A DNA stretch of 64,000 bases from Lepidostoma basale (lineage: Eukaryota > Arthropoda > Insecta > Trichoptera > Lepidostomatidae): the NCBI GenBank assembly GCA_022606425.2, contig JAHDVF020000449.1:186001-250000 (forward strand). The letters run 5' to 3'. The notes beneath the pieces were generated by a model, which was given only the letters and a program-made list of their open reading frames with translations, was not told the origin of the DNA and did not search any database. Position 1 is the stretch's first letter. Each line of letters starts with the position of its first letter. The position numbers were made by a program, and so were the translations under genes. Below are positions 1-9,490 of this stretch, piece by piece.

Positions 1-310
1 GCGAAAATATAAATTCTTTTTTAAATACACAACGTTCTTAAAATATTTTCTTTGAGTGTGAGATTCCTTAACTTGGGATTTTTTTCTTTTAAATGTAAAT
101 AATAACAATGAAGGATGACTTTTTAACATCTGAAATATTTTTTTCGTATTATATATGAGTGATGTGATTGGTAATTTACATTATTTTGAAAAGTAAAATC
201 TAAGGACTAATTAAGTTCTACAGACTTCTCAAAGAAGACAACGAGGATAATAGCAGGCAAGCATTAAGAGGTCGTGTGAAAAACACCAAAATAACTAAAA
301 ACTAACTAAC
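1..310. other. AT-rich stretch, nothing recognised
   Basis: No repeat family or exon-like segment is seen here. It ends at the tail of the LINE-A copy that follows. Confidence 0.5.
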
Positions 311-805
311 TAATCATCACGCCGTTTCTCCGGAAGGGTAGAAGGGTAGTATGGATCGCCACATTGTTCTATCCTGACATAACTCTCGCGCATCTTCTAC
401 ATTCACACATCGTGACATGCACGCTCGTCGATTGTTCCTACTTCGAACATGGCCGTCTTTCAGTAATTGATTAATTTGGTTATGCCATGTCTTCCTTGGC
501 CTTCCTCGACTTCTTTTCCCATTCACACTACTTTTATATATCTTTTAAACCATTTTCCCCTCATCCATTCGTTCCATATGTCCAAACCATCTTAGTGACC
601 CTTTCTTGATTTTATTTATCACGCATTCATCAGCTTTACATTTCTTTCTTACTTCATCATTAGATATTCTATCATACCTTGTTTTTCCGCACATCCTTCT
701 TAGTGACCTCATTTCTACGGCATTTATCCTACTTTCATCCTTCTTCTGCCAACTCTAAGGTTCACTTCCATACATAAGGGTGGGCACTAGAACTCCATTG
801 TGCAC
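311..805 (-). mobile_element. LINE-A fragment, RT C-terminal region, decayed
   Basis: Read on the minus strand, this runs from a LMYGSEAW-like motif through SLRWFGHMERM to RGRPRKTW and RNRRACM-type motifs and ends YPSGETA-stop, then a tail of GTTA repeats. These are the C-terminal motifs of a non-LTR retrotransposon reverse transcriptase. An in-frame TAA follows the KMV residues and other changes break the frame, so this is a 5'-truncated dead copy. Confidence 0.85.
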
Positions 806-1265
806 TGGTTTAAAACAAAGAAAAAAAAGAAGATGGAGAAAAATATAAGATAGTTTTGTGTATCGCTCTTAATTACGTGTGATTCTTGATGGTGTTTTCT
901 ATTTTTTAAATATTTTTTTTAATTTTTATTATTTTTTTTTTCTATGTTGTTTATATTGAAACATCTTAGCCGTTTTCTTTGAATTGTCACTCAATCAGTA
1001 TGTGTGTTATTTTTATATTTTTGTGTTCCATCGAAACAGTACTTCAATGTTTGTTTACACATCTTCGTAAACAATTCCGGGTTCTCACACTTATCATGAG
1101 ACACCATCCACTCACATAATAAAGTGTGACGTTCAGTATAAACATTAGCACATAAAATGTTTAGGAAATCTTCTTTAACCCCTATAGTGTGGCTGACTAC
1201 ATTTGCAGTAAAAAAAAAACTTGGTTTTGAGCTAAGGCAGACTACATTGGCAGTTTTCGATATTT
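806..1265. other. AT-rich stretch, nothing recognised
   Basis: Poly-T runs and simple AT-rich sequence. No coding signal or repeat family identified. Confidence 0.4.
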
Positions 1266-1269
1266 TTAT

Positions 1270-1500
1270 GATTAATTCTAATGAAAACGTCTGTTTTCAA
1301 GAAGTTTTATTATAATTTATCGGAAAGACATATTTAGCCTGTCTAAGACATTATCAAATGTACACGGTATCAATTGTGTAGGAGATTTAATAATGGCTTA
1401 GACAGGTGAAACATGGCATTCCTTAGAACTATAATACTTAAAACTTCTAGAAAACAAACGTTTTCATTCATATTATTTATTTAATATTGAGTTATACATC
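1270..1500. repeat. HH1 palindromic repeat, complete pair of arms
   Basis: Two arms in opposite orientation, each with AATGAAAACG and TCTAGAA-type motifs, flank a centre containing degenerate TGATAATG ... GAAACATG motifs on each strand. The same palindrome recurs about ten times in the window, for example at 10418, 26745, 28095, 57805 and 62790. The centre resembles a hammerhead but is badly decayed here. Confidence 0.7.
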
Positions 1501-1616
1501 ATTGTTCAAGAAATATGAAATTATTTTTAAATGCATCTTATAATCATTTTTACTTACATTCCTTGCTACTGAAAAAGTCAAACATTCGTCAAAGACAGCA
1601 CAGATTGTTTTATTTG

Positions 1617-2090
1617 CCGCGCTGTAGAACCAACAACCTGCCAATGGTTATGCCTGTGGGTAGGGCAATCTTATTGCTTAATCGGGTCGCCTCGGAGGTC
1701 GACATATTTCGTGATGGTGTGAGTTGCCTCGGGGATGCAATATCAATGTTGTGATTGTTATCTCTGATGCCGTAGTATTTATGTATTTTGTAAACTAACT
1801 AACTAACCATCACGCCGTCTCCCCGAAGGGGTATGCAGAAAGAATGGACTGCCACACTTTTCTTTCCTGACATATTTCTCTCGCTTCCTCAACATTCATA
1901 CATCGTGTCATGCACGCGCGTCGATTTCTCTGACTCCTTACATGGCCGACATTCATAAATATGTATTTTGTTATTTTTATAAATGTTATTTTGAAAATAT
2001 GTATATCTAATTATGTAATTTTGAGGTTACAGACGACTTGGACGCATCTGTAATGTTTGTAATCTTTATAAATAAATAAATGAAAAAAAA
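1617..2090 (+). mobile_element. LINE-B2 fragment, C-terminus plus 3' UTR
   Basis: Encodes RTNNLPMVMPVGRAILLLN and then EVDIF, matching LINE-B copies elsewhere. The 3' UTR contains GACTTGGACGCATCTGTAAT and ends in AATAAATAAATGA. A LINE-A copy at 1792-1969 splits it. The comparable copy at 4442 shows the same 3' UTR uninterrupted. Confidence 0.75.
1792..1969 (-). mobile_element. LINE-A short 3' copy with 12-base TSD
   Basis: A GTTA-repeat tail and the last ~50 codons of LINE-A on the minus strand. It is flanked by a perfect direct repeat TATGTATTTTGT at 1780-1791 and 1970-1981, a target-site duplication that places the insertion inside the LINE-B2 3' UTR. Confidence 0.88.
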
Positions 2091-2099
2091 AAAATAATA

Positions 2100-2690
2100 A
2101 ACGTAATATTATGATGAGTTTGTCTATCCGTATGATTTGTAAATATATCCATCTACAGTTCGAGACCATTTTTTTACTGCAAATAAAGTCAGCTGCTCAG
2201 TGTGTTTTAAATATGTGAAATTATAACTTAAAAACAAAAAAATAGAGTTACTCCTTTTTTATATTTCTGCAAAACATTTTGAATGAACAGACCTGTCCAA
2301 CTTTTGCGTGAAGTCGCGTTCGTTTTTCAATTTTAAAACGGACAAAAAGTTAATTACTCTGCGTTTAATTAACAAGGGTTTATTGATAGTTAGTGTACAC
2401 AGAGAAATACATAAATTGCGTATCTGAAGCTGAATCCTTTTTTAGATTAAATTATTCGTTTTTTTTTACTTTCTTCCAAATGTAAAGGTCGATTGACTTG
2501 TCGCCGTTGGCATAAAAAGGCTTTCCCTAGACGTAGTTCGGTCATTTTCCTCAAGCCGTACCAGCGGCGCGGGCCTCAAGAAAACTGCATGAAACTGTCG
2601 CATTTAAAATTGAAAAGAAAAGAACATCAGAAGAAATCTCAAGAAGTATTCCTTGAACTTGGACTTGGATCTTCTGGCTTACAGAGGTTC
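2100..2690. other. Unassigned sequence with a GC-richer core at about 2500-2690
   Basis: No repeat family recognised in most of it. The 2500-2690 part is GC-richer and has a short open frame (2493-2720) with no domain that I recognise, so I do not call it a gene. Confidence 0.3.
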
Positions 2691-3064
2691 AGCTCATGTG
2701 GCTATTCCTCTTACGTCTGATGGGAACATTGTTGGAAGGTGATTTGTTGGGTTGTTAGTTTATGCGGGGGTATGATTTGTGTGGCCCGGAGTGTTCCTCT
2801 GAAGGAGGATTTGATTCCGATTTTGGGCGCTTGTGGCGGCTGGAGGTGTTTGGGTCGTAATTTGAAAGGTCTTTTATTGTGGGGTTAGGATGTGAAGGGA
2901 GTCCTTTGTAAAAACGTTCGGCAAGTTTCAGAATGAATTCATCTATCATCGGGATTCCCGATTCTAGGTGCAGTTGCGTGATCCTGGTCCATGAAGGCGC
3001 ACCAAGCGATAAACGGATAGCCTTATTTTGCAGGATTTGGGGTTTTCGTATGTAACTCCATGTT
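2690..3064 (-). mobile_element. LINE-C fragment, Jockey-like RT C-terminus
   Basis: The minus strand encodes LQNKAIRLSLGAPSWTRITQ followed by LHLESGIPMIDEFILKLAER, typical of the last part of Jockey-type reverse transcriptases (APW..LH..LGIP). The stop is followed by a 3' UTR with CCGCATAAA. The frame then runs into LINE-A sequence at about 3065, so the copy is 5'-truncated or fused. Confidence 0.82.
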
Positions 3065-3215
3065 TTCCTCAGTCTACCTCGACTCCGGACTCCATTTACA
3101 TCGTTAATGTATACTTTCTTAACCACTTAACTTGATTCCTCAACATTCACACATCGTGTCACGCACGCACATAGATTTCTCCGATTCTCTAACATGACCA
3201 ACCTTTAAATTATTG
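3065..3215 (-). mobile_element. LINE-A scrambled fragment
   Basis: Minus-strand LINE-A pieces (VYINDVNGVRSRGR, and the MTRCMNVEE region) lie in the wrong mutual order. The piece nearer the 5' end of the protein is at 3067-3125 and the piece nearer the 3' end is at 3130-3215. This implies rearrangement, not a simple insertion. Confidence 0.65.
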
Positions 3216-3239
3216 ATGTATAGCGAATAAACATGAAAA

Positions 3240-3575
3240 TTTGTCGTATAAAATTTTCACGAACCGCCACTGAAGGTACCTTACCCGGGACTGACTAATG
3301 TCCCGGAAAATGAAATGCCCCTATATTTTACGTCCCCGTACCGCCGGCGACACTAACGAAACTTCTAGGGCCGGGTCGCCGGGGTCGCTTCGACCCAGGG
3401 CCCGCTTACGTTATATACGTAGCCTTTACTGTACGTAACCCGCCCGGTGCTACTGCCAAATGGATAACCCATATAATAACCATTACCTACGTTACGTACC
3501 AGCGTGGTATTACCCCAATACACGTAAAGTTGTCCAGTAATACATATATTCATATATTTATCTTTAGATAAATTT
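3240..3575. other. Repeat-free GC-rich island
   Basis: GC- and CpG-rich against an AT-rich background, with many CCCG/GGGC and ACGTA words. A minus-strand frame (YVYWGNTTLVRNVGNGYY...) is open here but has no recognisable domain, and it runs on into LINE-A antisense. Non-coding conserved DNA or unrelated inserted DNA are both possible. Confidence 0.35.
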
Positions 3576-3577
3576 AA

Positions 3578-4037
3578 AGCATGGAACTGGCAAAAGAAGG
3601 ATGAAAGTAGAATAAATGCAGTAGAAATGAGATCTCTTAGACGAATGTGTGAATACTCTGTGTATGATAGAGTGTCGAATGAAAATATAAGAAGTGAATG
3701 CGGTGCGAATGATGGTGTCATGAACTAAATAATGAAAGGATCATTAAGATGGTTTGGACATATGGAAAGAATGAAAGAAGAAAGAATGGTAAAACAATTA
3801 TATGTTGATGTAAATGGAACCAGAAATAGAGGAAGACCGAGGAAAACGTGGCACGATCAAATAAATCAAATTTTGAATGTCGGCCATGTGAAGAGTCAGA
3901 GAAATCGACGCGCGTGCATGACACGATGTATGAATGTTGAGGAAGCGCGAGAAATATGTCAGGAAAGAAAAGTGTGGCAGTCCATTCTTTCTGCCTACCC
4001 CTTCGGGGAGACGGCGTGATGGTTAGTTATTTAGTTG
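3578..4037 (+). mobile_element. LINE-A fragment, RT C-terminal region
   Basis: Plus-strand copy from the WNWQKKDESRINAVEMRSLR motif through SLRWFGHMERM, RGRPRKTWHDQINQI and RNRRACMTRCMNVEEA to YPFGETA-stop, then GGTTAGTTATTTAG. A TAA stands in frame before MKGSLRWFG, so the open part starts at 3732 and the copy is dead. Confidence 0.88.
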
Positions 4038-4130
4038 TTTTATGCGGGGGCTAGATGTGCGGCCCGGAGTGCTCCTCCGAAGAGGGCGACGGAAGATTTA
4101 GGGTTTATTCTAAAGTCCTAAATTATTGGT
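4038..4130 (-). mobile_element. LINE-C 3' end fragment
   Basis: Contains TATGCGGGGGCTAGATGTG and GGCCCGGAGTGCTCCTCCGA, matching the 3' end of the LINE-C copy at 2690-3064 in the same orientation. Confidence 0.65.
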
Positions 4131-4219
4131 CAGGGAATGGAAGACCAGTTAAAAATGCCATTGTAGAGTATTTAAAATATTAGATGTTTAAAATATTTAT
4201 AAATCTTGTATTCTACTAA

Positions 4220-4335
4220 AAGCCGTGCCACACTGTTTGAAACAAGCTCTCCACAAGGGTGACCTTGGTGGAATGTGGAGCCTCACATGTGGAATGCGTG
4301 TTTACAACAGTTTACAACACGCATATTGTTTGCGA
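4220..4335. mobile_element. MITE-Y, one end only
   Basis: Starts CTAA then AAGCCGTGCCACACTGTTTG, the terminal inverted repeat of the MITE-Y family, and follows the 53292-53527 copy (reverse orientation) for about 110 bases. It then switches to the dispersed repeat at 4343. Confidence 0.75.
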
Positions 4336-4342
4336 TAGTTTG

Positions 4343-4441
4343 CGATTACGGGTCCTTTCACAGCAGTCTCTGGTGTCTACACTGCATGCATTACGTCACA
4401 CCGTCCGGTGCCATGTACCAGTACATCCATATCATATTATA
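4343..4441 (+). repeat. 100-base dispersed repeat, copy 1
   Basis: From TTTGCGATTACGGGTCCTTT to ATCCATATCATATTATA. It is nearly identical to 8807-8909. Both copies sit beside MITE-Y sequence, so it may be part of a larger composite. Confidence 0.7.
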
Positions 4442-4811
4442 AGGTAATGCCCGTGGGCAGGGCAATAATCCTATTAAACCGCATCTCTTCGGATGTGGAT
4501 ATTTTTCACGATAGTGAGGCTACCCTCAGAAAGCATCTATCTCTTATGTATTAAATTACTATTTGCTTCTCTACTTATTGTACAAAAATGTTAATCTTTA
4601 CCAAACTGTTCTCGAATATTTTTTTTTAAATTGTCTTCTGTTTTTCTTTTTTCTGACTTACTCTTATTTGTTTTCTTGTTATATTATTTGTAAATATGTT
4701 TTTTTAAATTGTTAATTTTATTTTTGTGGTTATAAACGATTTGGATGTGTTTCTGTAATGTTTATAATTTTTTTGAATAAATTGAAATTGAAATTGAAAT
4801 TGAAATTATAA
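4442..4811 (+). mobile_element. LINE-B2 3' end with GAAATT-repeat tail
   Basis: Begins GGTAATGCCCGTGGGCAGGG (the MPVGRAI region), followed by a long 3' UTR with ACGATTTGGATGTGTTTC and TGTAATGTTTATAA, and ends in a GAAATT hexamer array (about 4781-4811). The tail is the 3' end typical of some non-LTR elements. Confidence 0.75.
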
Positions 4812-4815
4812 CTAA

Positions 4816-5073
4816 AGGCCGTGCCACACTGTTTGAAACAAACTCTCCACAGGAGTGATCTTGGTGGAGAGCTGTGGAGCCCACGGTTTGTGTAGCGTCC
4901 ATACACTGTTGTAAACAAGCTCTCCACACGTGGAATGCGTATTTAAACGCGCGTCCGTCCACAAAGTTTGTTGGAGGTCAGACGAATTTTGGTTTCAAAC
5001 AAGTGTCTACACAGTTTTAAACCGCCGGTGGAGACCGATGTGGAGAGCTTTTTTAAAACAGTGTGGCCCGGCT
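4816..5073. mobile_element. MITE-Y, full length 258 bases
   Basis: Terminal inverted repeats AGGCCGTGCCACACTGTTTG and the reverse complement of AAAACAGTGTGGCCCGGCT. Flanked by CTAA at 4812-4815 and 5074-5077. No coding capacity. Near-identical to 8916-9173. Confidence 0.85.
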
Positions 5074-5099
5074 CTAAGACAATGCATTATTCACTAAAC

Positions 5100-5490
5100 A
5101 AGAGACAAGTAATACGATGACTGCACGTGTTAAATGTAAATGGCTCCACGCACACAATAACAATTAGGCAAATGAATGCGGGCGCACACATTACCGAGGC
5201 CGGGGAACGCCCATAGAAATTTATTGAATGGAAAACAGAGGGCCGTCATTAGAGTTATTGCAATACGGCTCGCGAGGAAAAGGCATTTTCTAATTGCCCA
5301 CCTGATCCTTAATGTATATACGTACGCATGAGTCATTGTTATGGAAATAAACCTCGGAAACAAACAAGTATTCTTTTTAATAAAGCAATTTATTCCCGCA
5401 ATAACACTCACAGCTGAGCAATTAAAAACATTTCTTTGTTGTAAATTTCTGCATACCAGAACGCGTAATAAATATATCATCACAAAAGGT
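5100..5490. other. Repeat-free, GC-richer patch
   Basis: Moderate GC, contains GGCTCCACGCACACAATAAC and TTAATGTATATACGTACGCA, with no family resemblance to the repeats around it. The open frame 5130-5483 on the minus strand has no recognisable domain. Candidate non-coding conserved DNA. Confidence 0.3.
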
Positions 5491-5955
5491 TTTTTTTATT
5501 GAAATTTCTTGGTAGAAGTTCATTTTAAATAATGAAAAATAGAAAAAAATTATACAAAATATCTTAATTATAATATATGTTATTTAGTGGGCTTCCACTT
5601 GTGTTTACCGTTGAACGGTTTCGGCAGCTTGCTGCCATCTTCACCGATTGTTTTGGTTAATAAATAAAAACATCCCACTTTGAATACAATATGACAAGAG
5701 TGTAGAAATTACAATAGGATTTCTGGTGTCGTAAATCGATTTAATTATATACGTCTCTCAATGGTAGTGAGTATATACTCGTAACAGTGTTTTTTTTTAG
5801 TTTACCAGTTTGGAAACTGGTCAGCTGTAAGTAAAAGTAATTTACTTTTATTAACAAGAACAAAAGCTATCACTTGTAGAATATTTAATACAGAGAAAGT
5901 CACAAGTGACGAAATACTGCAGCGGGTGAAGAAATAAAAATATAATATATAATAA
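5491..5955. other. AT-rich stretch, nothing recognised
   Basis: Simple AT-rich sequence. Near 5800 there is a short local inverted repeat (CCAGTTTGGAAACTGG). No coding signal. Confidence 0.35.
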
Positions 5956-5959
5956 TGTC

Positions 5960-6205
5960 AAGACAATAAAGCGTTTGAAACTGGAATATTTTTGGCACAT
6001 TATAAAAAAGATACTGCAACTGATTTTCCAAGGTAAAATTAACGTAAAACGAAGTGTCGGATGCAGAAGAAAATCCTGGCTAGAAAACCTTCGAGAATGG
6101 TTCAGTTGCAGCATAACATCCTTATTTAGAGCTGCTGTATCAAGGGTAGAAATAGCCATGATGCTGTCCAACTTCCGATAGGAGAGGAACAAGAAGAAGA
6201 AGAAC
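5960..6205 (+). mobile_element. LINE-J fragment, RT C-terminus
   Basis: Encodes KLEYFWHIIKK, then RSVGCRRKSWLENLREWF and FRAAVSRVEIAMMLSNFR-stop, followed by GAACAAGAAGAAGAAGAAC. This is the C-terminal end of an RTE-like reverse transcriptase (LGH...GRRR.SWL.NLR). It is 5'-truncated. Confidence 0.8.
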
Positions 6206-6282
6206 AAGAGTCTGATTGATGCGCCAGGATTTAAATGCTTATTTAAATTCCAATTTTGCAACCAATTAATAATTACAAACAA

Positions 6283-6505
6283 TGGCGGTACTCCCATAGA
6301 AACCCAGCTTGCATAAGAAATTTTGAATCAAACCCCCAAATATAAGAAATCGTGCCCCCGCATAAACCAACAACCCACCAAATTACCTTCCAACAATGTT
6401 CCCATCAGACGTAAGAGGAATAGCCCCAGAAGAGGTTTTGATTCAAAATTTCTTACGCAAGCCGGGCTTCTGGGCTCCTATGGGAGTAGGTACCGCCACT
6501 GATTA
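6283..6505. repeat. Foldback pair around a LINE-C 3' UTR piece
   Basis: The left arm 6285-6337 (GGCGGTACTCCCATAGAAAC ... TTTTGAATCAAA) and right arm 6438-6502 (GATTCAAAATTTCTTACGCA ... GGTACCGCCACTG) are inverted copies. The middle (6350-6430) matches the LINE-C 3' UTR (CCCGCATAAACCAACAACCC). Confidence 0.65.
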
Positions 6506-7095
6506 CAAAATTATATCCTTATCAAAGTAACTATGTGTTAATGGAAACGAGTTTATAGACATATCTAATTAGTACAAAAAATAATTATTTAAATGAATAG
6601 CCAATGTTTTATATTACCGGTGAGAAAACGCATCATTAATATTACTGATTCATTCATCTGTAACATGATAATTGTACGATCCTTTCATACATATTCATTC
6701 TGAATAAGGTGCTTTCAATGCTTAGTGTAAATTTGTAAAGTCTCGTTGCATATTTTTTTTAACCTTTTCTTTACTGTACTATACAATATTTCACGCATTA
6801 CACATGTGCCAACCTGAGTGTGCAGTGAATTGTATTTTGTATCAGGAAGATTTATTACACAAAGAAATGGAAACGCTTGGAAGAGGTCTTTATTCATTAA
6901 TAGTGAATAGATCAATTTCTAGACATTTCTTTTGGGGATGTTGGTGATGTTGGGGACCGACTGTCTGAAGCTTTGAAGATATGGATTTCTCATAACTCAT
7001 TTCCTAAGAATAATCAGGAGATATTCCGAGATCTCGACCGTGTCGGTGGGAGTTGCTCTTTTTGTTCCTGATAGATATCTCCAACAGCGCCAGCT
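6506..7095. other. AT-rich stretch, nothing recognised
   Basis: No family or exon seen. Confidence 0.35.
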
Positions 7096-7220
7096 TATAT
7101 TGTTTTAACAACCGGCTGTCAGAACCAGCCAGTCTCCAGTGACACCGATTGGAAGAGCAATCAGTCTGTTGAATACGATCTCTTCGGAGATCGACGTCTT
7201 TCATATTCAAAAGACAAGTT
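7096..7220 (+). mobile_element. LINE-B fragment
   Basis: Encodes a degenerate RTSQSPVTPIGRAISLLN ... SSEIDVFHIQ, the LINE-B C-terminus. Directly followed by a LINE-A tail. Confidence 0.65.
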
Positions 7221-7221
7221 C

Positions 7222-7295
7222 GGTTTAAGTGTGGCAGTTCATTCTTTCTGCCTACCCCTTCAGAGAGACGGCGTGATTGATGGGATAGTTAGTTA
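7222..7295 (+). mobile_element. LINE-A terminal 70 bases
   Basis: GTGTGGCAGTTCATTCTTTC ... GAGACGGCGTGATTGATGG and a GTTAGTTA tail. Confidence 0.75.
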
Positions 7296-7299
7296 TAAA

Positions 7300-7845
7300 A
7301 CTTCTACAAAACAGTTTAATTAATTTTTGTATTTGTTTAGTGCCGTTTTTCAAGATACTTAAATAATGATATAAAAATATTGTTTCTTATTCAATGAATT
7401 GCGTATGAAATGTTTCGCTCTGTACGGCTTGTAAGCAATTATTTATTGATAACAAAGGGCTTAGGACTGGCAAATTACCCTTTTGTATGCAGGGAACGTT
7501 CTGGCTGAGGGATTAACTTGTAAGAATCTGTGTAATTTAGTTATCTGCTGCAGACTACTTTGATTCCCTTCAAGGTGACCGCGCCCGGAGATTTATGGCA
7601 ATTAGATGGTTTGATACGCGTAACACGTAGCTTAGCGGCCTGTGCAACGGTCTTAATGACACTCTTTTGTTTACTTTTAATCTTTCACTCGCAGCTTTAT
7701 TGCTCTTGCCTAATAAATTTATTTCGAGCTGTTAATAGACGATTTGCATTCATCGCATTGACTTGTGTTGATAATAAAATATGTCGCGCTCAGAAATGTA
7801 ATTGTTTTTCTTTTTTGTGTTTATAACTAGACGATGGTCGTCTGG
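7300..7845. other. Unassigned sequence, GC-richer at 7540-7760
   Basis: No repeat family recognised. The open frame 7560-7826 has no domain and no splice context that I would trust. Confidence 0.3.
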
Positions 7846-7849
7846 TATC

Positions 7850-7888
7850 GTATCAGATGATGTTCGCATAACGAAACCGGTCACAATC
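7850..7888 (+). ncRNA. HH5: divergent hammerhead-like motif
   Basis: CAGATGA, then T, then stem GTT-loop-AAC, then GAAAC, two bases, GTC. It follows the same order as HH1-HH4 but U4 of the core is A, so activity is doubtful. Only one copy seen. Confidence 0.35.
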
Positions 7889-7914
7889 ATTAAATAATAA
7901 CAAGTATCAGAAAC

Positions 7915-8385
7915 AACCATCACGCCGTCTATCCGAAGGGATAAATACATAGAAAGAATGGACCACTACACTGTTCATTATTGATCTTCATCTCATAATT
8001 CCTCAACATTTACACATCGTGTCATGCGCGCACGTTGATTTTTATTTATTTTTATTATTATTATTTTGTTAAATCGCTCTTTACATCATGACAGCATAAG
8101 CCAAATCGATGTAAGGGTATTATAGCTATCTTAATCATTCTCTTGACATGTGAAAGGTAGCTAATCTATCGCCATTTTATTGTCACGTGAATTCTATACC
8201 AAACCAAAGACAGTGTGACAATCTCACTGCCCTTGCAGGGAATCGAACCCGGAACCTTCGGGGTGGCATGTCAACTCATGTGGTCGATATTTAATATTTG
8301 ATTGATTTGATTATGCCATGTTTTCCTAAATTTTACTCTATTTCTAGTTCCGTTAAAATTGTTTACATAAATATATGTACTTGAA
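7915..8385 (-). mobile_element. LINE-A fragment split by a SINE
   Basis: Minus-strand LINE-A 3' end at 7915-8044 (CATCACGCCGTCTATCCGAA ... ATGCGCGCACGTTGATT), resuming at 8275 (CTCATGTGGTCGATATTTAA). The 8045-8274 interval is a SINE. Confidence 0.8.
8045..8274 (-). mobile_element. tRNA-derived SINE, copy 1
   Basis: Minus-strand copy: the pol III B-box-like GGTTCGATTCC, then the shared body (ATAGATTAGCTACCTTTCAC-like) and a tail of TTATTA repeats. Homologous to 16731-16991 and 24453-24700. Its 5' end is cut before the A box. Confidence 0.82.
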
Positions 8386-8462
8386 TTGACTGAATAATTC
8401 AACAAACAAATTGAATTAATATATTTATTGTTTCTTGAACAATGATGTATAATTCCATATTT

Positions 8463-8590
8463 AATAATTAATACGAATGAAAACGTCTGTTTTTTTAATG
8501 ACATATTTCGTCTGTCTAAGGACATTTGATAATGCCTTATACATAAAACTTCTAGAAAGCAGACGTTTTCATTTGCATTAGTTAATTAAT
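8463..8590. repeat. HH1 palindromic repeat
   Basis: Arms AATACGAATGAAAACGTCTG and CAGACGTTTTCATTTGCATT face each other. The minus-strand centre reads CGAAATATGTC instead of CGAAACATGTC. Confidence 0.68.
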
Positions 8591-8624
8591 TATTTTACCT
8601 ATGATATACAAATATATCGACTCT

Positions 8625-8800
8625 CGAATTTGCTATAACATTCTGGAGTGGCGAGAGCGAAGACGAGGGAGGAATCCATCGGAAGTTTTCATTAATCAAA
8701 GCGGCGGTGCTCCTTCGTTTTGTTTGTGAACTGCCATACCGTCAAGTTTGGTGATTTACCTCCTCGGCGAGGACCGGCGGGCAAACTTACGCGTGCCCGC
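8625..8800. other. Repeat-free GC-rich patch
   Basis: Contains GGCGAGAGCGAAGACGAGGG and CCTCGGCGAGGACCGGCGGG. No open frame with a recognisable domain. Confidence 0.3.
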
Positions 8801-8806
8801 TAATTA

Positions 8807-8909
8807 GTTTGCGATTACGGGTCCTTTCACAGCAGTCTCTGGTGTCTACACTGCTTGCATTACGTCACACCGTCCGGTGCCATGTACCAGTACATCCATA
8901 TTATATTAT
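8807..8909 (+). repeat. 100-base dispersed repeat, copy 2
   Basis: Nearly identical to 4343-4441. It directly abuts the CTAA flank of a MITE-Y copy. Confidence 0.7.
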
Positions 8910-8915
8910 AACTAA

Positions 8916-9173
8916 AGGCCGTGCTACACTGTTTGAAACAAACTCTCCACAGGAGTTACCTTGGTGGAGAGCTGTGGAGCCCACGGTTTGTGTAGCGTCC
9001 ATACACTGTTGTAAACAAGCTCTCCACACGTGGAATGCGTGTTTAAACGCGCGTCTGTCCACAAAGTTTGTTGGAGGTCAAACGAATTTTGGTTTCAAAC
9101 AAGTGTCTACACAGTTTTAAACCGCCGGTGGAGACCGATGTGGAGAGCTCGTTTAAAACAGTGTGGCCCGCCT
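8916..9173. mobile_element. MITE-Y, full length 258 bases
   Basis: Same length as, and near-identical to, 4816-5073. The flanks are CTAA (8912-8915) and TTAA (9174-9177), so the flank is not a perfect duplication here. Confidence 0.83.
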
Positions 9174-9199
9174 TTAACTAATTAACTGACTAACAAATA

Positions 9200-9490
9200 A
9201 TTGAACAACAACAACAAACCATCACGCCGTTTCCCCGTAGGGGTAGGCAGAGAGAATGAACCACCACACTACTCTATCCTGCCACACCTCTCTAGCTTCC
9301 TCCACCTTAATACAGCGAGTCATACACGCACGTCGATTCTTCCGACTTCTAACATGACCAACCTTTAAAATTAGATTAATTTGGTCATGCCATGTTTTCC
9401 TCGGTCTGCCTCGACTCCGTACTCCATACTCCATTTACATCATTAACGTATATTTTCTTGTCCATTCTTTCTCCATCCATGCGCTCCATA
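9200..9490 (-). mobile_element. LINE-A fragment, TTG-tail subfamily
   Basis: The minus strand encodes VRSRGRPRKTWHDQINLILK to YPYGETA-stop, followed by a GTT/TTG tail (CAACAACAACAAACC on the plus strand). A 9-base local duplication (ACTCCATACTCCAT) lies near 9419. Ends where the HH4 hairpin starts. Confidence 0.85.

Noticed and set aside
3365..3721. 118-codon minus-strand frame
   Set aside because: Half of it is antisense to LINE-A and the rest is a GC-rich island without a domain.
7560..7826. Possible small membrane protein
   Set aside because: Hydrophobic stretch in AT-rich DNA, no homologue recognised, no splice or promoter context.
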